Assembly: GCA_030704615.1 (NCBI GenBank)
Contig: CM060733.1
Span: 58,344,001 to 58,404,000, forward strand
DNA from: Takakia lepidozioides
Lineage: Eukaryota > Streptophyta > Takakiopsida > Takakiales > Takakiaceae
Length of the DNA: 60,000 bases
Direction: 5' to 3'
The notes beneath the pieces were generated by a model that was given only the letters and a program-made list of their open reading frames with translations, was not told where the DNA came from and did no database searches. Shown one piece after another: positions 1-12,906 of this stretch. The translations under genes were made by a program, and so were the position numbers. Within the stretch, counting starts at the first letter, position 1, and each line of letters starts with the position of its first letter.

Positions 1-2111
1 ATTTGCAATCCGTATTAATCTTGGTCGTGCTCATTACATTGACTTTGAAATTCGATAAAGAAAATATAATCAATGACCTTACCAAATAACAAGTCATTTG
101 ATGCTGTAGTTTTCAAAATTTGCATGCATTCGTCTAGCTTGTGGGACATGCATATATGAATGAGAGAGGGAGACACAACCGTTGGCTATGCGCTGCACTC
201 ATGGTGGGCGGGTGATCATAATATCTAATGTTGCAACTGTTGATTCCTCCAAAAAATCTACACTCATCTTCTACCCTGGAGCTCGTAGGTGAATTGCCTC
301 AGTCATTGCCCTCCAATGTCTGCTATGGAAACAAAGCAAGACAAAGACCGGGATGGGGTAAATGAGCTACCCTCCAAGTAAAGACCAGAGTGGAGGTACA
401 AAACAATAGACCTCAAGGAAATGAAGGGATGACACCGAGTTCAAAACCCACGCCGAGTCTACATCAGGCAGACCAACTCAAAACTGTAGCAGTCCTAAGT
501 CTCACAGTTACCGCAATATTTGCATCATCGTGGGGAAGTCGAGGCGACCATTCGTATGGCAATGGTAGACGAAAAATGGCAGAGCACAAGCCAATGAAAC
601 ATTGTCATTAATCCTAACTCTTGCCAATATGTTTCCGACTACAGACAATAAGAGATAAGTCATTGCGGTGAGAGATGAATGTTCCTGTCCTCCATAAACC
701 AGCAGAGTTTCTCTGCGCAGTAGTCCTAGAATCCACCCGCGTAACATGGGCTAGGTTTTTTTTACTGCAGCTTGATCTCATTTCTTCAAGAATATGAACA
801 AAGGCATGACAAACACTGGCAAGCGTACTCATGTACTCAAAATTTCATTCCAACAGACAAGTACTGTTTTCCTGCTGCACATGACAGGAGATTGACAGCT
901 TCACGAGAACAATGAATACAGCCTGAGTTTAATCAGGCAGACAAAGTTGCGAAGAATATGACCTTGGCATTGCTAGCATCTGACCACTTACCGCTCCTTG
1001 GACACACTGACAATACTTCCACGCCACCCTGTTGTTTTAGTGTGTTGCCCTCGCATGTGCAGGCCCAATAATGACACGGCCCCCAGTGGATCCTGCTAAA
1101 CAATTTGATCCTCTGATTCTAGACATAAACCCTTCACCTTTACAAACAATAGACTCTGATAAAACCTGCCAATCCTGTTTCTCAATCCACTATTTCAGGG
1201 GCAATTGGGCAAGCAAAACATCAAGATTGATGTCGTGCGACATATTGGAGTGTAGTCAAAGACATAGGCTTCTAACTTTTGGGGCAAGCTTGTTCATGTG
1301 ACAGTAACTGTCTAATGGTTGGAATCTTGACAACTTACAATGGATCTCAAATTGAGATTTGAAGGGAGTTTTTGGAGGGAAGATTTGAAAAGGAATCCGT
1401 GATAGTGTGGCGTTCCCTACATCAAAGAGCAAAAGTAACCTGGGCACTAGTATTCTACAATGTACACCAGCAGGTGCATAGTAGTATTCAATGCTGTATG
1501 GACCCTACCGTTACATAATTAAAAAGCCAGAGTCAACCTAGTTTCATCAGGTCTTGCATAGTCTGCTTCAGCATAGCAGATCTCCATGAAAACATCCTGC
1601 ATATGGTGCTGGAAAGAACAATGAAACAAAACATACCTGACCTTCAGCCCCTCAAGATTGTCCCTGAGCTTCATGTCAAGGCTTGGGAATAGCTCTCATC
1701 CTTGTGGTCCTTCCTCTTAAGGAACCAATCAGGGATGTTGAATTGCCACAGATTTGCAACAATGACCATCAAGTTCTCAAGCCCTGCAGCCAACAGCAGG
1801 GGAAGACGGGGAAGAGAGACAGAGAACTCCATTTTGTTCACAGAGGGTTCCTATCATTTTTATAACTAAAGTATATTGGCAATTTGCCAACAATAAGAAA
1901 GAAACGTTCTCTACCTCATTTAAACTGTTGATGAAATTCTACAACATCTACTTATTGAAGTTGTCAAGATCAACTCCGCACATTCCAGGCTCACAGCTCA
2001 ACCTCGGTGCCTCTGTGCTGGGACCCACACCCAAGCTTTTTCCCCAAAGCACACATTTTTGTTCTTTTTATCCTAGAGAATGAGCCCAAGAATAGAAACA
2101 TCAAGCTACAA
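1..2111. other. Intergenic, no gene recognised
   Basis: No reading frame longer than about 75 codons and no recognisable protein motif on either strand. It lies downstream of the kinase gene that ends at 2112 on the minus strand, so its right part probably holds that gene's 3' UTR. Confidence 0.5.
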
Positions 2112-5100
2112 TTATACCTTTAATGGCCAGAGCCCTTGAGCCCCGGAACCAAACTTGGCAAAGAGTTTATCCACATGAACACAAATGTCCTCGATACTAG
2201 GACGCACAGTGACTTGTGGTTGAAGCATCCACGTCACAAACTGGTGCAGAGTTTCTGGGTATGGTGGATTTGGCCCCTGTGGCCACTTTACTTGCCCACT
2301 CATGGCTGCAAGTTGCAAACTCCCACCCGAATCTCCTAGTGAATACTCGAATGGCGACACACGGTACCTGCAACGTCCCACCCAAGTTAACTTGTAAAAT
2401 ACCTACCAGTGAAGGAAGAAAGTTAGCGATTAAGACTCGAGGCTGAAACTTCTCGCAAGAATGTGCGGGACTCTGGGTCGAAAGGGGAGGGCGGGATGCA
2501 CTCACATAATGGCATAGAGTGTGCATCCAAGTGACCAAATATCGGTGCGTTCATCAATGTCAGTGTGGCTTGGGCAGTCCCACAGTTCAGGTGCCCTGTA
2601 GGGGGCTGAGCAATGTTGCGCTGCCCACTCCTGCGACATGGCCACCCAAAGACAATGCGCATAAATTTGTCTATTTGATTGCTGGAGCAGACTCTGTTAA
2701 CTGCTGCCAGATGCACAGTAGAATGCTTCCCCCGGATAGTAAAGTCCGTGCTGAATTGCTACAGCAGCACTGCTGGATCAATACTGTATTTTTTTAACGA
2801 GATGTCCAATCTATCTCAGGAATCAGACAGTTGATGCCCTGTAATCGGATTCGGCTGTGGGCAGCCACTAAGGCGATTTCTGGAGGAATCTCATATACCC
2901 TGGTGGGCTGAAACAGCAGAACAGGCTCCACGAGTATGAGTATGCAGGAGGACTAACGTTTTCAGGGAACCTTCAGTTCTCTCTCTATCAGCAGTGCCGT
3001 AGTGTCACATCTTGACACAAGAAATGACATCCTGTCTTAAATGCCAGCCATGAAATCAACAATCGGTTGCCTGTATCTCTCTGAGTGCCCTGCTGTGGTT
3101 TATTAAACCCCAGAACTGGCTTCCTGAACATCAAGTACCTAGGGACTACACTGTAGAGGTATATCAAAAGCCAATGTCTAGAGGAAGGGGACAAAAAGTA
3201 TGTCTCACCCAAACACACCAAAGTATCAACTTCAAAATCTGTCTTTGAAAACTTGCATTAGTGCTAGAAGATTAGAGAAGAAGTTTGTATTTTTGTCTTC
3301 AGCGCTCTTATTTTCTTTCCCTTCAGTTGTCTACTTTTTCATTTGAGCCATTGCTGTGTGCTGGCTTGACATGTCTTGATCAAATTGTGAGAAACTGTGT
3401 CAAAGGACTGCATGTAGCAGCTCTGAAGCGATTGACAATGTGTCTGGCACTCGTGTCTAGGTTCCTGCTGCCCCAAGATAGCTTCCATATAAAGCAACAT
3501 GAACAAATACCTGCAACGTGAGGGCCTCTGCACGAGTTCGTACTTGCTTCCGGGCAAGCAAAGAGCTGCCAAAGTCCATGATCACTGCCTTTGGAGACTG
3601 GTTGGGACGAAGGCACAGCAACACATTCCCAGGTTTCATGTCATTGTGAGCATAAGGGGGGTCGTGTGTATGCATGTGTTTTAACCCTGCACAAATCTGT
3701 TAAAACGACAAATTAGCCAACTCAGTCGACATCCATGACCAACGCAACAGAAGAATTAACCTAAAATCCACTGTTGGACGGTGTGTTAATATTGGGAACC
3801 TGTCTGCATCACCAATAACATGTCATAGGGATCTCTTCCTCATAATCTGTCTGACATCAGATTGCCTCACCAAGCAAAGCTTTGTTGCAGGATTTCTAGG
3901 GCTCAAAAAGTTGGCCAGCAGTTGGGAGGTCTAGGTGGCAAGAATGAATCCCAATCCATTGATTCTGAGCCTGTAATCCTATCAAAGAAGGAAGAGATTA
4001 TGGGCAGATAGGTCCTTCCTATTGTTGGGGCAAGACCACCCCATGCAACGTTGGTGGGCCAAGAGTTCTTCTGACCTGATCCTTGTCCAATCAACTGTGA
4101 AATAATCAAATTGATAAGCAGACAAAACCAGCAAACTACTAATCCATTCAAAGAAGGGAAACATAATGAAGGTGACCTTCTTATTGACACAGAGTCCCTA
4201 CAACCACTAGTGTTTCTGGGAGCGAGAACATGTCAATCAGTGCTGTAGTGCTGTCAAGTATGCATGCCTAATCCCCAAGGATGGTTGCAGGACCGGAAGT
4301 GGAATATATACCCAGGCTGGTTTCCTATCTCAACCTCAAGTTGTTCTAGAAAGCATCAGGCCTCCAAGGTAAACAGCCTCTAGGATGAAACAGACAAACC
4401 AAAACATCAGGTCCTACCAGTACCCACTAGCTAAGACATAGGCCTGAGCAGAGTCAGAACACGTGTACTCTTCCACATATAGCTGTACAAGCGTATAGCT
4501 ACGTATGAATGTCCAGGGAACTGGAAAGGAAAAACATTACCTGTTGAAAAATATGGAGGACGGTGATGGTGGGGAAGAACTCTTTGTTGGATTGCATTCT
4601 AAGCAGATGGTCAAGCAGTGTCCCATCCATGTGCACAGGAAACAGCAGGTATGCCTCCTGGTTCCACGTTCCCTCCTGCGACCCCTGCTTCATCCCCCTT
4701 GTCACTTCCACAACCTATAGAGTTGATTGCAATGCCAGCCCTGAGCTCCATCGAACCCCCAACACCAACAAAGCAAGCCTTCCTCTGGTAATCTTCAGGA
4801 TTTAGTCACAGAACTTTACAATTAATACATACCTTGACAGCGATGATTGAGTGGTCAAGAAGTGGGATCAATTGAGGGTGATTGAACAGAGACGACACAT
4901 GAATCTCCTGCTTCACCAGCTCAAGTTGTTCATCTGTCTGGATAAGCACCTTCTTCAGTGCATACATTCCATCCTCTGTACACAGCACAACCCAATCATG
5001 ACAGCATTTAAAAGGAGTTAAGTTTGACTATGGGATACTGTTGAATTCAACTGACCACGATGTGGCATCTGTGCGTAAACTCCACAAATATGAAGTTTGC

Positions 5101-5576
5101 TTTATGATTTGGATATTTATAATAGGTGGCCCTGACAAAGGAGGGGGCTGGATTGGGATTACATGTCCAGTACACATATATACCAGATTTGCTAGATAGA
5201 GCTATCGGATTTATCACCTCCGTCTTCTCTCTTCTCCTACCCAGCCCTTGCCCTTTTCCCTTATCCATCCCTTCTCCGTCTAGAGACTAGAGTGATTCAC
5301 ACAAAGAAGTAGGAGATCAAAGACATCAGATCAAGAATGGAGTAGGGAAAGGGCTTCGAAAGAATTTATGCGTGTGAATGCACCAGATACGTGAGATTGG
5401 TCTTTTGGCTCCTTCCACGGTTGCTCGCCAGGTTGTTCTCGCACCAAATACACAAATGCAAACCCTCCCTCCCCAAGCTGCCTCTGAATTCGAAAGCGTC
5501 TTTCGTTGACCCACACATCCGCCCCGCTGCCGACTGCCCCGTAGAGAGCATTCAACCCTGACCATGTGCAACCCAT
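2112..5576 (-). CDS. STK16/NAK-type serine/threonine protein kinase, six exons
   Basis: Exons read from splice signals: 5576 to about 5405, 4975-4833, 4714-4541, 3696-3511, 2630-2516, 2367-2112. Visible motifs, in order: start MGCTWSGLNALY, glycine loop LGEGGFAFVYLV, the VAIK-type lysine in YALKKVLI, catalytic loop YAHNDMKPGNVLL (HND replaces HRD, usual for this family), DFG in IMDFGSS, APE in SAPYRAPELWD, and DIWSLGCTLYAIM. The order and spacing match plant homologues of human STK16 (NAK family), which act at Golgi and endomembranes. Gly2 followed by Cys3 predicts N-myristoylation and palmitoylation, as in STK16; that is inference from family and sequence. I chose the MGC start over an in-frame ATG five codons upstream because it matches the family N-terminus. 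The end of exon 1 is the least certain boundary. The stop at 2112 falls right after the kinase domain. No disruption seen. Confidence 0.88.
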
Positions 5577-6404
5577 TGGACCGGATCTCACCTTTCACCC
5601 TAGCAAATGTTCATCGACTTGTGCTTACGTAGTCAGGAATCCTTCTACAGGCTCATCTTCCCTCCATTACGCCTACGACTATACTGAATGCCCCTGTGTG
5701 TCAGAATTTCGTTCTATGATTGTTGATATCAAAGTAGACAGGTTTCGGGGAGGTAGCTCCTTTATATTAAGCCTCATGGCACGTCGCAAGGCCTCTGTCC
5801 CCTTTTCCCTTCGAAATAGAAATGGAAGTTGACAATTTTATACTCTGAGTACACGGATGAGCCAAGCCTGATGACAAGTCTAAAGACTGCGGTCACGTCG
5901 CCTTTCCAGACTAAACACAAAACAGCGTTTAGCGCGGCCACTTGTAATTAAGGCTCGAAGCCTGGCCCAGTGGCCCACAAGAAACTCAGGGATGCTCGTC
6001 ATGGGAGGAGTAAGAAAGGCGATTGAGCGAGCATCTCATGGTCGAAATTGTGGGATAAGCCCACTAGATTACTCGATCGGAGAGGCTCGAACCTCCTTGA
6101 GTTTGGGTTTTTCTAGATGTTCTCAAGTCTGGGAAGCCTGACTAATTGCTTATATCAAGGTAAGTCCCACTACCGGAGTGAGCCCCTCGCAAAGATTGTG
6201 TCTGTCCACCCAAACTGGGCGCGCGGCAAACAACGGCTTAAGAGTTGCAGTCTCTGTATCTCCCATCTCAGCTTTTGTTTGGCATTCAGAAAGCTCATGT
6301 CTTCTGTTCTCTTCAACCTCCACCACTGATCGTTGGGAGGGTTAGTATAGTCACCATGGCAGGGCAAGGAACCAGTGGCCAGGGGAGACAATCAGAGAGA
6401 ACTC

Positions 6405-6440
6405 GACGTTATAAAGTACCATTTCAATTCATTTTATTCC
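6405..6440 (+). repeat. LINE/SINE-type 3' tail relic
   Basis: GACGTTATAAAGTACCATTTC followed by a TTCATTTTA-like tail. It matches the 3' terminus of the LINE at 40.8 kb (GACGTTATAAAGCACCATTTC plus ATTTC units), so this is probably a short 5'-truncated copy. Confidence 0.6.
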
Positions 6441-6532
6441 TGTTGTCAATGGACACTTGTTTGAAGTCTGCAAAATCGGATCCGTTTGTTGTTTGATGAC
6501 CACTGTTCTTGGTTGTGCCTATTGTACTAAAA

Positions 6533-6931
6533 TTTTCGATTCATCCATAAGGTGCAAAGTGCAAACCAGGGGGTCTGCAGCAACACTGGCTTAGTTGTTT
6601 CCTCTTTGGCCAGGCACGGAGCCAGGAACTGTACGAATGTCGTCTACGACCCATAGCACCCGCTTGGCTTTACTCGAGGAAGGAGTTTCTGAATTAGCAT
6701 CATCGCTTGGCTTTACTCGAGGAAGGAGTTTCTGAATTAGCATCATATGTACTAAGAATTTAGATTCATCATTCATAGGTGCAAAGGTGCAAACCCGGGG
6801 GTCTGCAGCAACACTTGCTTAGTTGTTTCCTCTTTGGAAAGGCAGGAGCCAGGAACTGTAAGAATGTAGTCTAAGACACATGACCAACAGCTTTGATTTA
6901 ATAGAGGAAGGAGTTTATTGGTAGCATCATC
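6533..6931. repeat. Duplicated ~175-bp unit with inner 43-bp tandem repeat
   Basis: Sequence at 6,533-6,703 recurs, diverged, at 6,749-6,931. Both contain GGTGCAAA, GGGGGTCTGCAGCAACACT, TTAGTTGTTTCCTCTTTGG, AGCCAGGAACTGTA and GAGGAAGGAGTTT. Between them, a 43-bp unit at 6,661-6,703 is repeated exactly at 6,704-6,746. Function unknown. Confidence 0.85.
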
Positions 6932-7956
6932 CGGATTGAATGCACTTTGCCACTTCAACAGTGAGGGTTGCTCGATAGAGGCCTCCATGTGACACGTCAC
7001 CTGACCCAGGGAAGAGGCACCTTTTGAGTAGCAATACCATCTGAGAGTGCTTCATTTCATTTCATCACATTACCTTAACCTCAGGATGTGAAAGGCAAGG
7101 TTTCACTTCGAAATTTGGAAATGCTAGTGACTTGGAAGTGAGGAATGGCTTCTGCTAAAGAACATTTGACAGAATGTCAAGTACATGCAGTTTAAAGAAC
7201 TGCAGAGAGTGGCAAGGATATTGTGTGATAACAATGACAACCATCTGTAGATGGCATACAAAGCCTCAAGCCTTGGTCTTCTCTTGCAGCTTTTGCAACC
7301 AGAACATAAGTGTATCAAACACCTCTGAAGGCTGCAACAGGGGAAAAAGAAACGATTATATGTTCAGTCAGGGTTGGCTTGAACCCATAGGAAGTGCAGT
7401 TTACAAAAAATCGAGACACCCAGTAAGGACATGTAAGGCCAATATGGAATGTCAAATAGAAGTACAAATTCTGCTGCTCTTCTGACTTCATTTCATCGGG
7501 CAGCAGTTTTTTTGAAATAAAATGAGTACTTTGTCCTAGGGGAGCCAATCTGAATCTGGGAGTTTTATGAGTGCATAGACCAAGAAAGGGCCCCACAGCT
7601 TTTGAGTGAGAGGAGAGCGAGAGAGCACAATAACATACACGTTACCTTGTCACCCTTGAGGAGAGGAGATAACCCACAAAGAAGACATGGGCCATATGAG
7701 ATGACGCGGCAGAATGTGAGAAGTCAATGTGGAGTGGACCCAAGAAAAGGCGTCGCTTGGCAGCGAAAGGATGCGAGGCGTGCAAGGGACTGTTGGATAA
7801 AGAGAGGAGGAGCCGAGTTGTCCGGTGGGTAGTAACGGTAAAAGGTTTCTTACTGTTTTTAGAGCTTCTTTTTTGGGTGGGAGGGTGGCTACCGTCTCTC
7901 TCACGCTTTCTCTCGGAGTTCTGGAGCTTCAATTCTGGGCCCTGTTTTCCTGGATC

Positions 7957-8088
7957 TGCCATCTTCTGTTTACTGGTGAGAGGGCTACTGAGTAGATTGT
8001 TTCTTGGTCCAGAATTTCTTACTGCCATCTTCTGTTTACTGGTGAGAGGGCTACTGAGTAGATTGTTTCTTGGTCCAGAATTTCTTAC
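7957..8088. repeat. Perfect 66-bp tandem duplication
   Basis: A 66-bp unit starting TGCCATCTTCTG and ending AGAATTTCTTAC occurs twice (7,957-8,022 and 8,023-8,088) without mismatch. The length is a multiple of three, so frames stay open through it on both strands. Each copy contains CTGGTGAGAGG, a good 5' splice-site match, so if this is 5' UTR of the following gene the duplication would also duplicate a donor site. Confidence 0.95.
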
Positions 8089-8833
8089 ATGTGAATTGTT
8101 TCGTTCTGTTCTGGAATCAGGTCTGGAATCATCGAGTTGTCGTAGGCTGATCAGCACGCTGCAAATCTTTTGTGTTGACATGTTCTGTGAAGATTACAAT
8201 TTCCCTTGTAACTATTCTCCTAGAGTGTGGTCCCGAAGTCTTTGATCAGTCCTGGCTACCCCAGATACCGAGATAGAAGGTGGGTAGAAGGTACTTACCA
8301 TGCATAAAGAAGCTACTATCATTGATCTGTCAGTGAGCGGAACTGTAAATGAGACCTGTGTCGCCTGAAGCTCTCTCATACGCGCTTTCCCTCTCTCTCT
8401 CTTGTACTTTGCTCTCGATTATTGCCCATAAATTTTACTATCTGCTGTTTTAATCCACTTCTAGATTCTCTATTCAAAAGGTTCAAATGGTAATTTTTCT
8501 GGTGAGTGAGATGATAATCTAGAGGACGTGAGCTACTCCTTTGTGGTACTACTAGGACGTCGTGATTTGAATTGTGCCTAGTTCTCTGCAAACCGAGTCA
8601 GTAGACAAGGTGATACGTGTCCTGAAGGAATCTTGACTTGAAGTCATCTGCCTGGACTATACAAATTTGTGAAGAGGAGGATCGCAGCACGGGGGAAAAT
8701 CACACTAACCGAAATTGCGTGTTCGAGCTTTCTTTCTCAAATCCATCTATTGAATTGAAGATGGGCAGGTTCTTGTAGCAGGTTGGTGTTCACTCTCTGT
8801 CTCTCTTTTGTCAGTGTCTTCTCCCTTACGATC

Positions 8834-10370
8834 ATGGACATCGCGCAATCCATATGCTCGAAATCCAAACAGAGTAAGTACAACACGGCTATGGTAGACA
8901 GTGGCAGGAAGCAACAGCAATGGGTTTATCCCACTGCTGCCGGCCGCACCCTTGATTCCCAGCAGTGTGTTCCACGAGACCGTCAGCAACTCTCATCTCC
9001 CCACCACCAAAGACAAGGTTGCACCATACGGAAAGTCTTCAGGAGCGAAAACGGACCAGGAAGCTCATCCATCGACAGGCCTAACATCAATTCAAAACAC
9101 GGGGCTATTGGCCGTCTTATTCGATCCCAACAAAGAGAGAGTCGTTGTGACACCCCCGTGCCCCTTTGTCCTTCGCCAAGATTTGAATCAAGGAAGGAGG
9201 AGCGAGGAATTCAATCAAAGAACCTGGAAGAGCAACAGCTCAAGCTTTGCTCCTGGGGAGGCGAGTACAAGGCAGGTGGTGGGAGTCTCAGCACCCGCTG
9301 AGGCTGATGGGGGCAGCTTCTTCTCTGAACGGAAGAGAGAGGCATGCAATCAGGAGAGGGGAATTAACGAATCATGTCTTTCAGGCAAGATTTATACTTG
9401 TGCACTGTGGAGAAATGACTCACAGTGGCCATCACTTGAGGAATCCCGACAGGGGCAGACTTCATTATGTAAGGCAGGCAGCCCAGCTGGGGGGCTTCCC
9501 ACCATGGCACAACAGGGTTCCTCAAATGAGAATGCTGGTTCAGTAGAGGTGCGCAGAGAGGTTGGGGGTTGGTTGAGAGCTGCAGGAAAATCTGAACAAC
9601 TTGAGAATAATTTCTTCGGAGAGAAGTGGCCTTCATTGTGGGAGTCCGATGAAATGAGAAGATCGGCTGAGAATGTCGGGTCTGTTGCACTTGGAGCGGG
9701 GAAGTTGGGATCAGGTTCATCAGACGTAGTTGTACATAAGCAAACAAGGCAACCTTTATGGGACTTAGGTGCAGGTTCATCCGACGTAGATATGCAGAAT
9801 AAAAACAAATCAATTATCACAGGAAGCAGAGAGAGGTCCGATGCAAGATTTATGGTTATCAACAGGGGGAAGGAAAAGGCTTTGGGGAAGACAAGTGTGC
9901 CAGTGCTCTTAATGCTCAACAGGGACTTCGTCGTGGCATCTCCAGTGAAGGGGAATTTGCTGTTAACCATTGCATTGACACAAAAGAGGGGATCTCAGGA
10001 GGTGGAGGGAGCTACCCTACGGCTGGCAGTCAAGCAGAATAATGAGCCAGCTCAAATTTGCGAAGGGGCGCACCAGGTTTTGGTGGGGCAGTTCACTGCA
10101 CTTTCTTCGTTTCTGGGGTTCGGATTGGGACGAGATGCGCAGCGTGTCAAGTGTGAGAGCAATGCTGGTGGAACGTCCACCATCTCTGAGGTGGGTCTAC
10201 GGCCACCAGCTCCCGTTTCCTCTCTCTTCACACTGTTCGACAACCGTGTTCAATTATCTTCTATGTCTGAAATATTTTTCTGCTGGAGTGTCAGTGGAAA
10301 CATGTTCTCGTTAACTAGTATTTCCCCATTGTCAGTAATGATAAAGAGAGAAAGAGAGAGTCTAACTTAG
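8834..10370 (+). CDS. Large open exon of unknown function (489 codons), possibly the 5' part of the next gene
   Basis: The frame is open from 8,901 to 10,370; that length without a stop is very unlikely by chance at this base composition, so it is probably coding. The protein is hydrophilic, Ser/Gly/Glu-rich and without membrane segments. It has an imperfect internal repeat around two GSSDV/GAGSSDVD stretches near residues 270 and 290. I recognise no domain. Just upstream, an ATG at 8,834 opens MDIAQSICSKSKQ and runs into a strong donor (CAGA|GTAAGT), so the first exon may be this short one, spliced into the large frame. The three conserved exons at 10,755-11,893 follow on the same strand without another promoter-sized gap, so one transcript is plausible. 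The last ~100 bp, ending in a GAGA-rich run, may be intronic. Confidence 0.5.
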
Positions 10371-10754
10371 AATGTACTCATAAGACGTTGTTTGCCGTAG
10401 CCTTGTGGCCATTGACCCCGTGCCCAGTTTGAGCGGAAACCAAAGGGACAGAACCTACCTCTGTCAGGGGCTGACTTTGGTAGTAAGACTTACCTTTATA
10501 AATAGAATTGATTCGGGTTTTCCAGATATCCTCTAGAAATTCCTTCACACAAGCATCAATCTGCTGTGTGTGATTTGCCTTACTTAGAAAGAAACCTTGG
10601 AAGTTTATGTCAACCAGGAAAGGTTCAAAGAACCTATAGGGCAAGGACGCATGTAAACAGTACACGAAAGAGAGCATCGGAGAGAAATCTAACATTTGGT
10701 GTTCTTATCCAGTCTTATTTAATTGTGATCCTGCGTTGTTCCAGTCCTTGTCAG

Positions 10755-11893
10755 TGGAGTACTTTGCAAGAAGGTTTCAAGCCAAGGATGTAGTGACGGA
10801 GATGGAGGTGGAGTACTGCTCCATGAATTGGAAGAAGGTGGACTATATCTGTACACTGTATGGCAAGCGCGTGGGGGTTTCTGTTACGCGCGCAATGTCC
10901 TACCCCAACCCCAAAGCTTTCTCTTCGGATGCAGCCTATCAGCTGCTTCATAAGAAGCTGTTTGGTTTGGTAAACTTGTCGAATCCCTCCCTTGTGTTGA
11001 TGCCCATATGTAAAATTATATTCCACATTTGAAGTGTAATCCACCACAGGTCTTGTAAAACTAGGGGCACTTGATCAAAATTGAACTAACCTCTTGAAGT
11101 GGACAAACTGTATTCACCAAGGTTCTTAAGTAGTCGTGCAAGTGGGCGGTCTCATAACTTAGATCAGAGAGGGTCAACTGGTATCATGTGAGTTAATATC
11201 CCTCAAAGAAAAAGTCACTATGTACAGCCTTGAAAGTTTGCTCGAGGAACAGTCAGAGTGCACTATTCAAAAATGTTTGGCACAAACTGGGTGGTGATAA
11301 CTGTGCAGGTGGTGGCAAGGCATGGCGTAGCAAAGAGGTACAGCTTCTCCCAGTGCATCCTCCATGTCTGGTGCGAAACTCATAAAACAGCTAAAATTAT
11401 GGAGGCTGAGTACAAAGGTACATTGTCTCTTTCTCTCTCTCTCTTACGCTATCGGGCTTGTGCATTGTCTATAAATCCGACAGGCGTTCAACAAATTGAA
11501 GTCATCTAAGTTTAAATCTCTCTCTAAATTCTGGTTGCAAAAGAATCTACTTGCCCAACAATTTTTAAGCATCTTGGAGGTGATTTTAGCTGTCACATTT
11601 GTGTGCGGCACTCTTCCAATCAGTTCGAGAGATTGCAAGCACATAGTCTGTCCCTTACATTTCTGCACATCCCACGTTATTCATGATCGATGATCTACCC
11701 TATAACTTCAGAGCAATCTGGAAAAAATATTGGAATTGCATGACTGGTGTCAGGTGTTTTGGAGGAGCTGGATATAACAGACGATGTGATCATGATCTTG
11801 ACGGTGGCTGAAGGCGTCCACGCACGCCCCATCTTCTACGAGCATTGCCTCAACAGCATCTGGACCTCAAATCCTTTGAAAGCAGCACGTTAA
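10755..11893 (+). CDS. Conserved green-lineage protein of unknown function, C-terminal three exons
   Basis: Three exons with clean acceptors and donors: 10,755-10,969 (VEYFARRFQAKDVV..., EMEVEYCSMNWKKVDYICTL, GKRVGVSVTRAM, LLHKKLFGL), 11,309-11,417 (VVARHGVAKRYSFSQCILHV and CETHKTAKIMEAEY) and 11,754-11,893 (LEELDITDDVIMILTVAEGV, ending in SNPLKAAR and a stop). I recognise this as a family found throughout plants (a conserved acidic/basic alpha-beta domain with Y-x-CT-x-x-G-x-RVGVSVTRAM), but I know of no assigned function. The alternating strand-like segments with conserved charged residues recall nuclease-like folds; that is speculation. The exons are in phase and free of stops. The N-terminus is not identified with certainty; see the preceding open exon. 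Confidence 0.72.
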
Positions 11894-12035
11894 ACAGAAA
11901 CAGCTCTCGCTTTGTGAGTCAACTTGTATAGACTTGATACACACTCTTCCCCTTGTATATCCCCTGCATGAATACACGTCAATATTTTGTACGATCCTGT
12001 AAATGTAATACTGGTTTCTCCGCATCAGTAAACTC

Positions 12036-12059
12036 TTTTTTTTTTTTTTTTTTTTTTTT
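12036..12059. repeat. T24 homopolymer
   Basis: Uninterrupted T run in the 3' flank of the preceding gene. It could be the 5' end of a minus-strand poly(A) tail from a retroposed copy, but no coding match lies beside it. Confidence 0.7.
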
Positions 12060-12876
12060 AATAAAAATATTTTAGTTTCCTCAAAGAGGCCCTGGACAGC
12101 CTGAGGCCTTGTGAGGGCTGGATTCCGACCTACCTGTTTTTTGGCATGGATGAATGATGATATGGATGAAGTAGGATGTGCATGCTCGTTGAGTGTGATG
12201 GATGGCGCACGGATGAGACATGATGAACCTGATCGTTAGTCCTGGATGGATGAGGCTAGAGTAGCCGTTACATATTAAGCGTAGGTGTATTAAGTTGGAA
12301 TTGTCCTTAGTTAACAGCTAGAATAGGATTAGATTAGGTGATGTAGCCTCGTTGTGTGGCCTAGCTGGGACGACATCTGGCTGGCCAATGAAAGACGGTC
12401 GTTTGGCCTGGATTAGATTACGTGCTTAAATACTATATAAATCAGTACGCTGAGGCAAAAGGGGCTGTGGATTTGATCTCAAATGGTGTACGGTTGAAAC
12501 TTGCATGAGTGCTTGGATGAACGCGTGTTAGAAAGGTGTATCATTGTGACAGATTCCATCCTATTTAGTAAGTCCCTGCCCTACTGTGCTATAACCCTCA
12601 TATTGGTAATCCCGGATAGAAAGGGGAATATATCCCCATCTTGCTTCACACCCTCAAGAAATTTTATTTATAAGAAAATTTTGGATTTTCTTTCTTTTTT
12701 GTTTTTTGTTTGTTTCCAAGGAAACTGTCCCGGCAACTGGGCCTTGAGGGGGAAAATAATTGGAGAACACTAAGAGTAATATAAGAACTTAGTGCACCCC
12801 TGCAATCTCTTACAAGACCCAGTTTCCAGTATGTCAAATATTCCCCACGCTCTCTTTGAGTGACATGGAACTGAAG

Positions 12877-12906
12877 GGAGTGTAACTCCACTCAGGGTTA
12901 CACTCC
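12877..12906. repeat. 10-bp perfect inverted repeat (hairpin)
   Basis: GGAGTGTAAC, 10-nt spacer, GTTACACTCC; a related GGAGTTAC follows five bases later. Role unknown. Confidence 0.75.

Larger units (their letters stand above)
5577..8833. other. Intergenic region between the kinase and the 8.8-11.9 kb gene
   Basis: Probably holds the kinase promoter (head-to-head with the next plus-strand gene), several tandem or dispersed duplications listed separately, and a LINE-type 3' tail at 6,405-6,440. Frames of about 170-180 codons are open on both strands at 7,642-8,245, but they look like no known protein and are spanned by a 66-bp tandem repeat. I see no convincing gene. Confidence 0.45.

Noticed and set aside
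7642-8245. Overlapping frames of 172 (+) and 179 (-) codons
   Set aside because: Both pass through the 66-bp perfect repeat, and neither resembles a protein family. They were kept only as a repeat region.
9364-9970. Minus-strand frames of 149 and 192 codons
   Set aside because: Shadows of the longer plus-strand open exon at 8,901-10,370; composition favours the plus strand.
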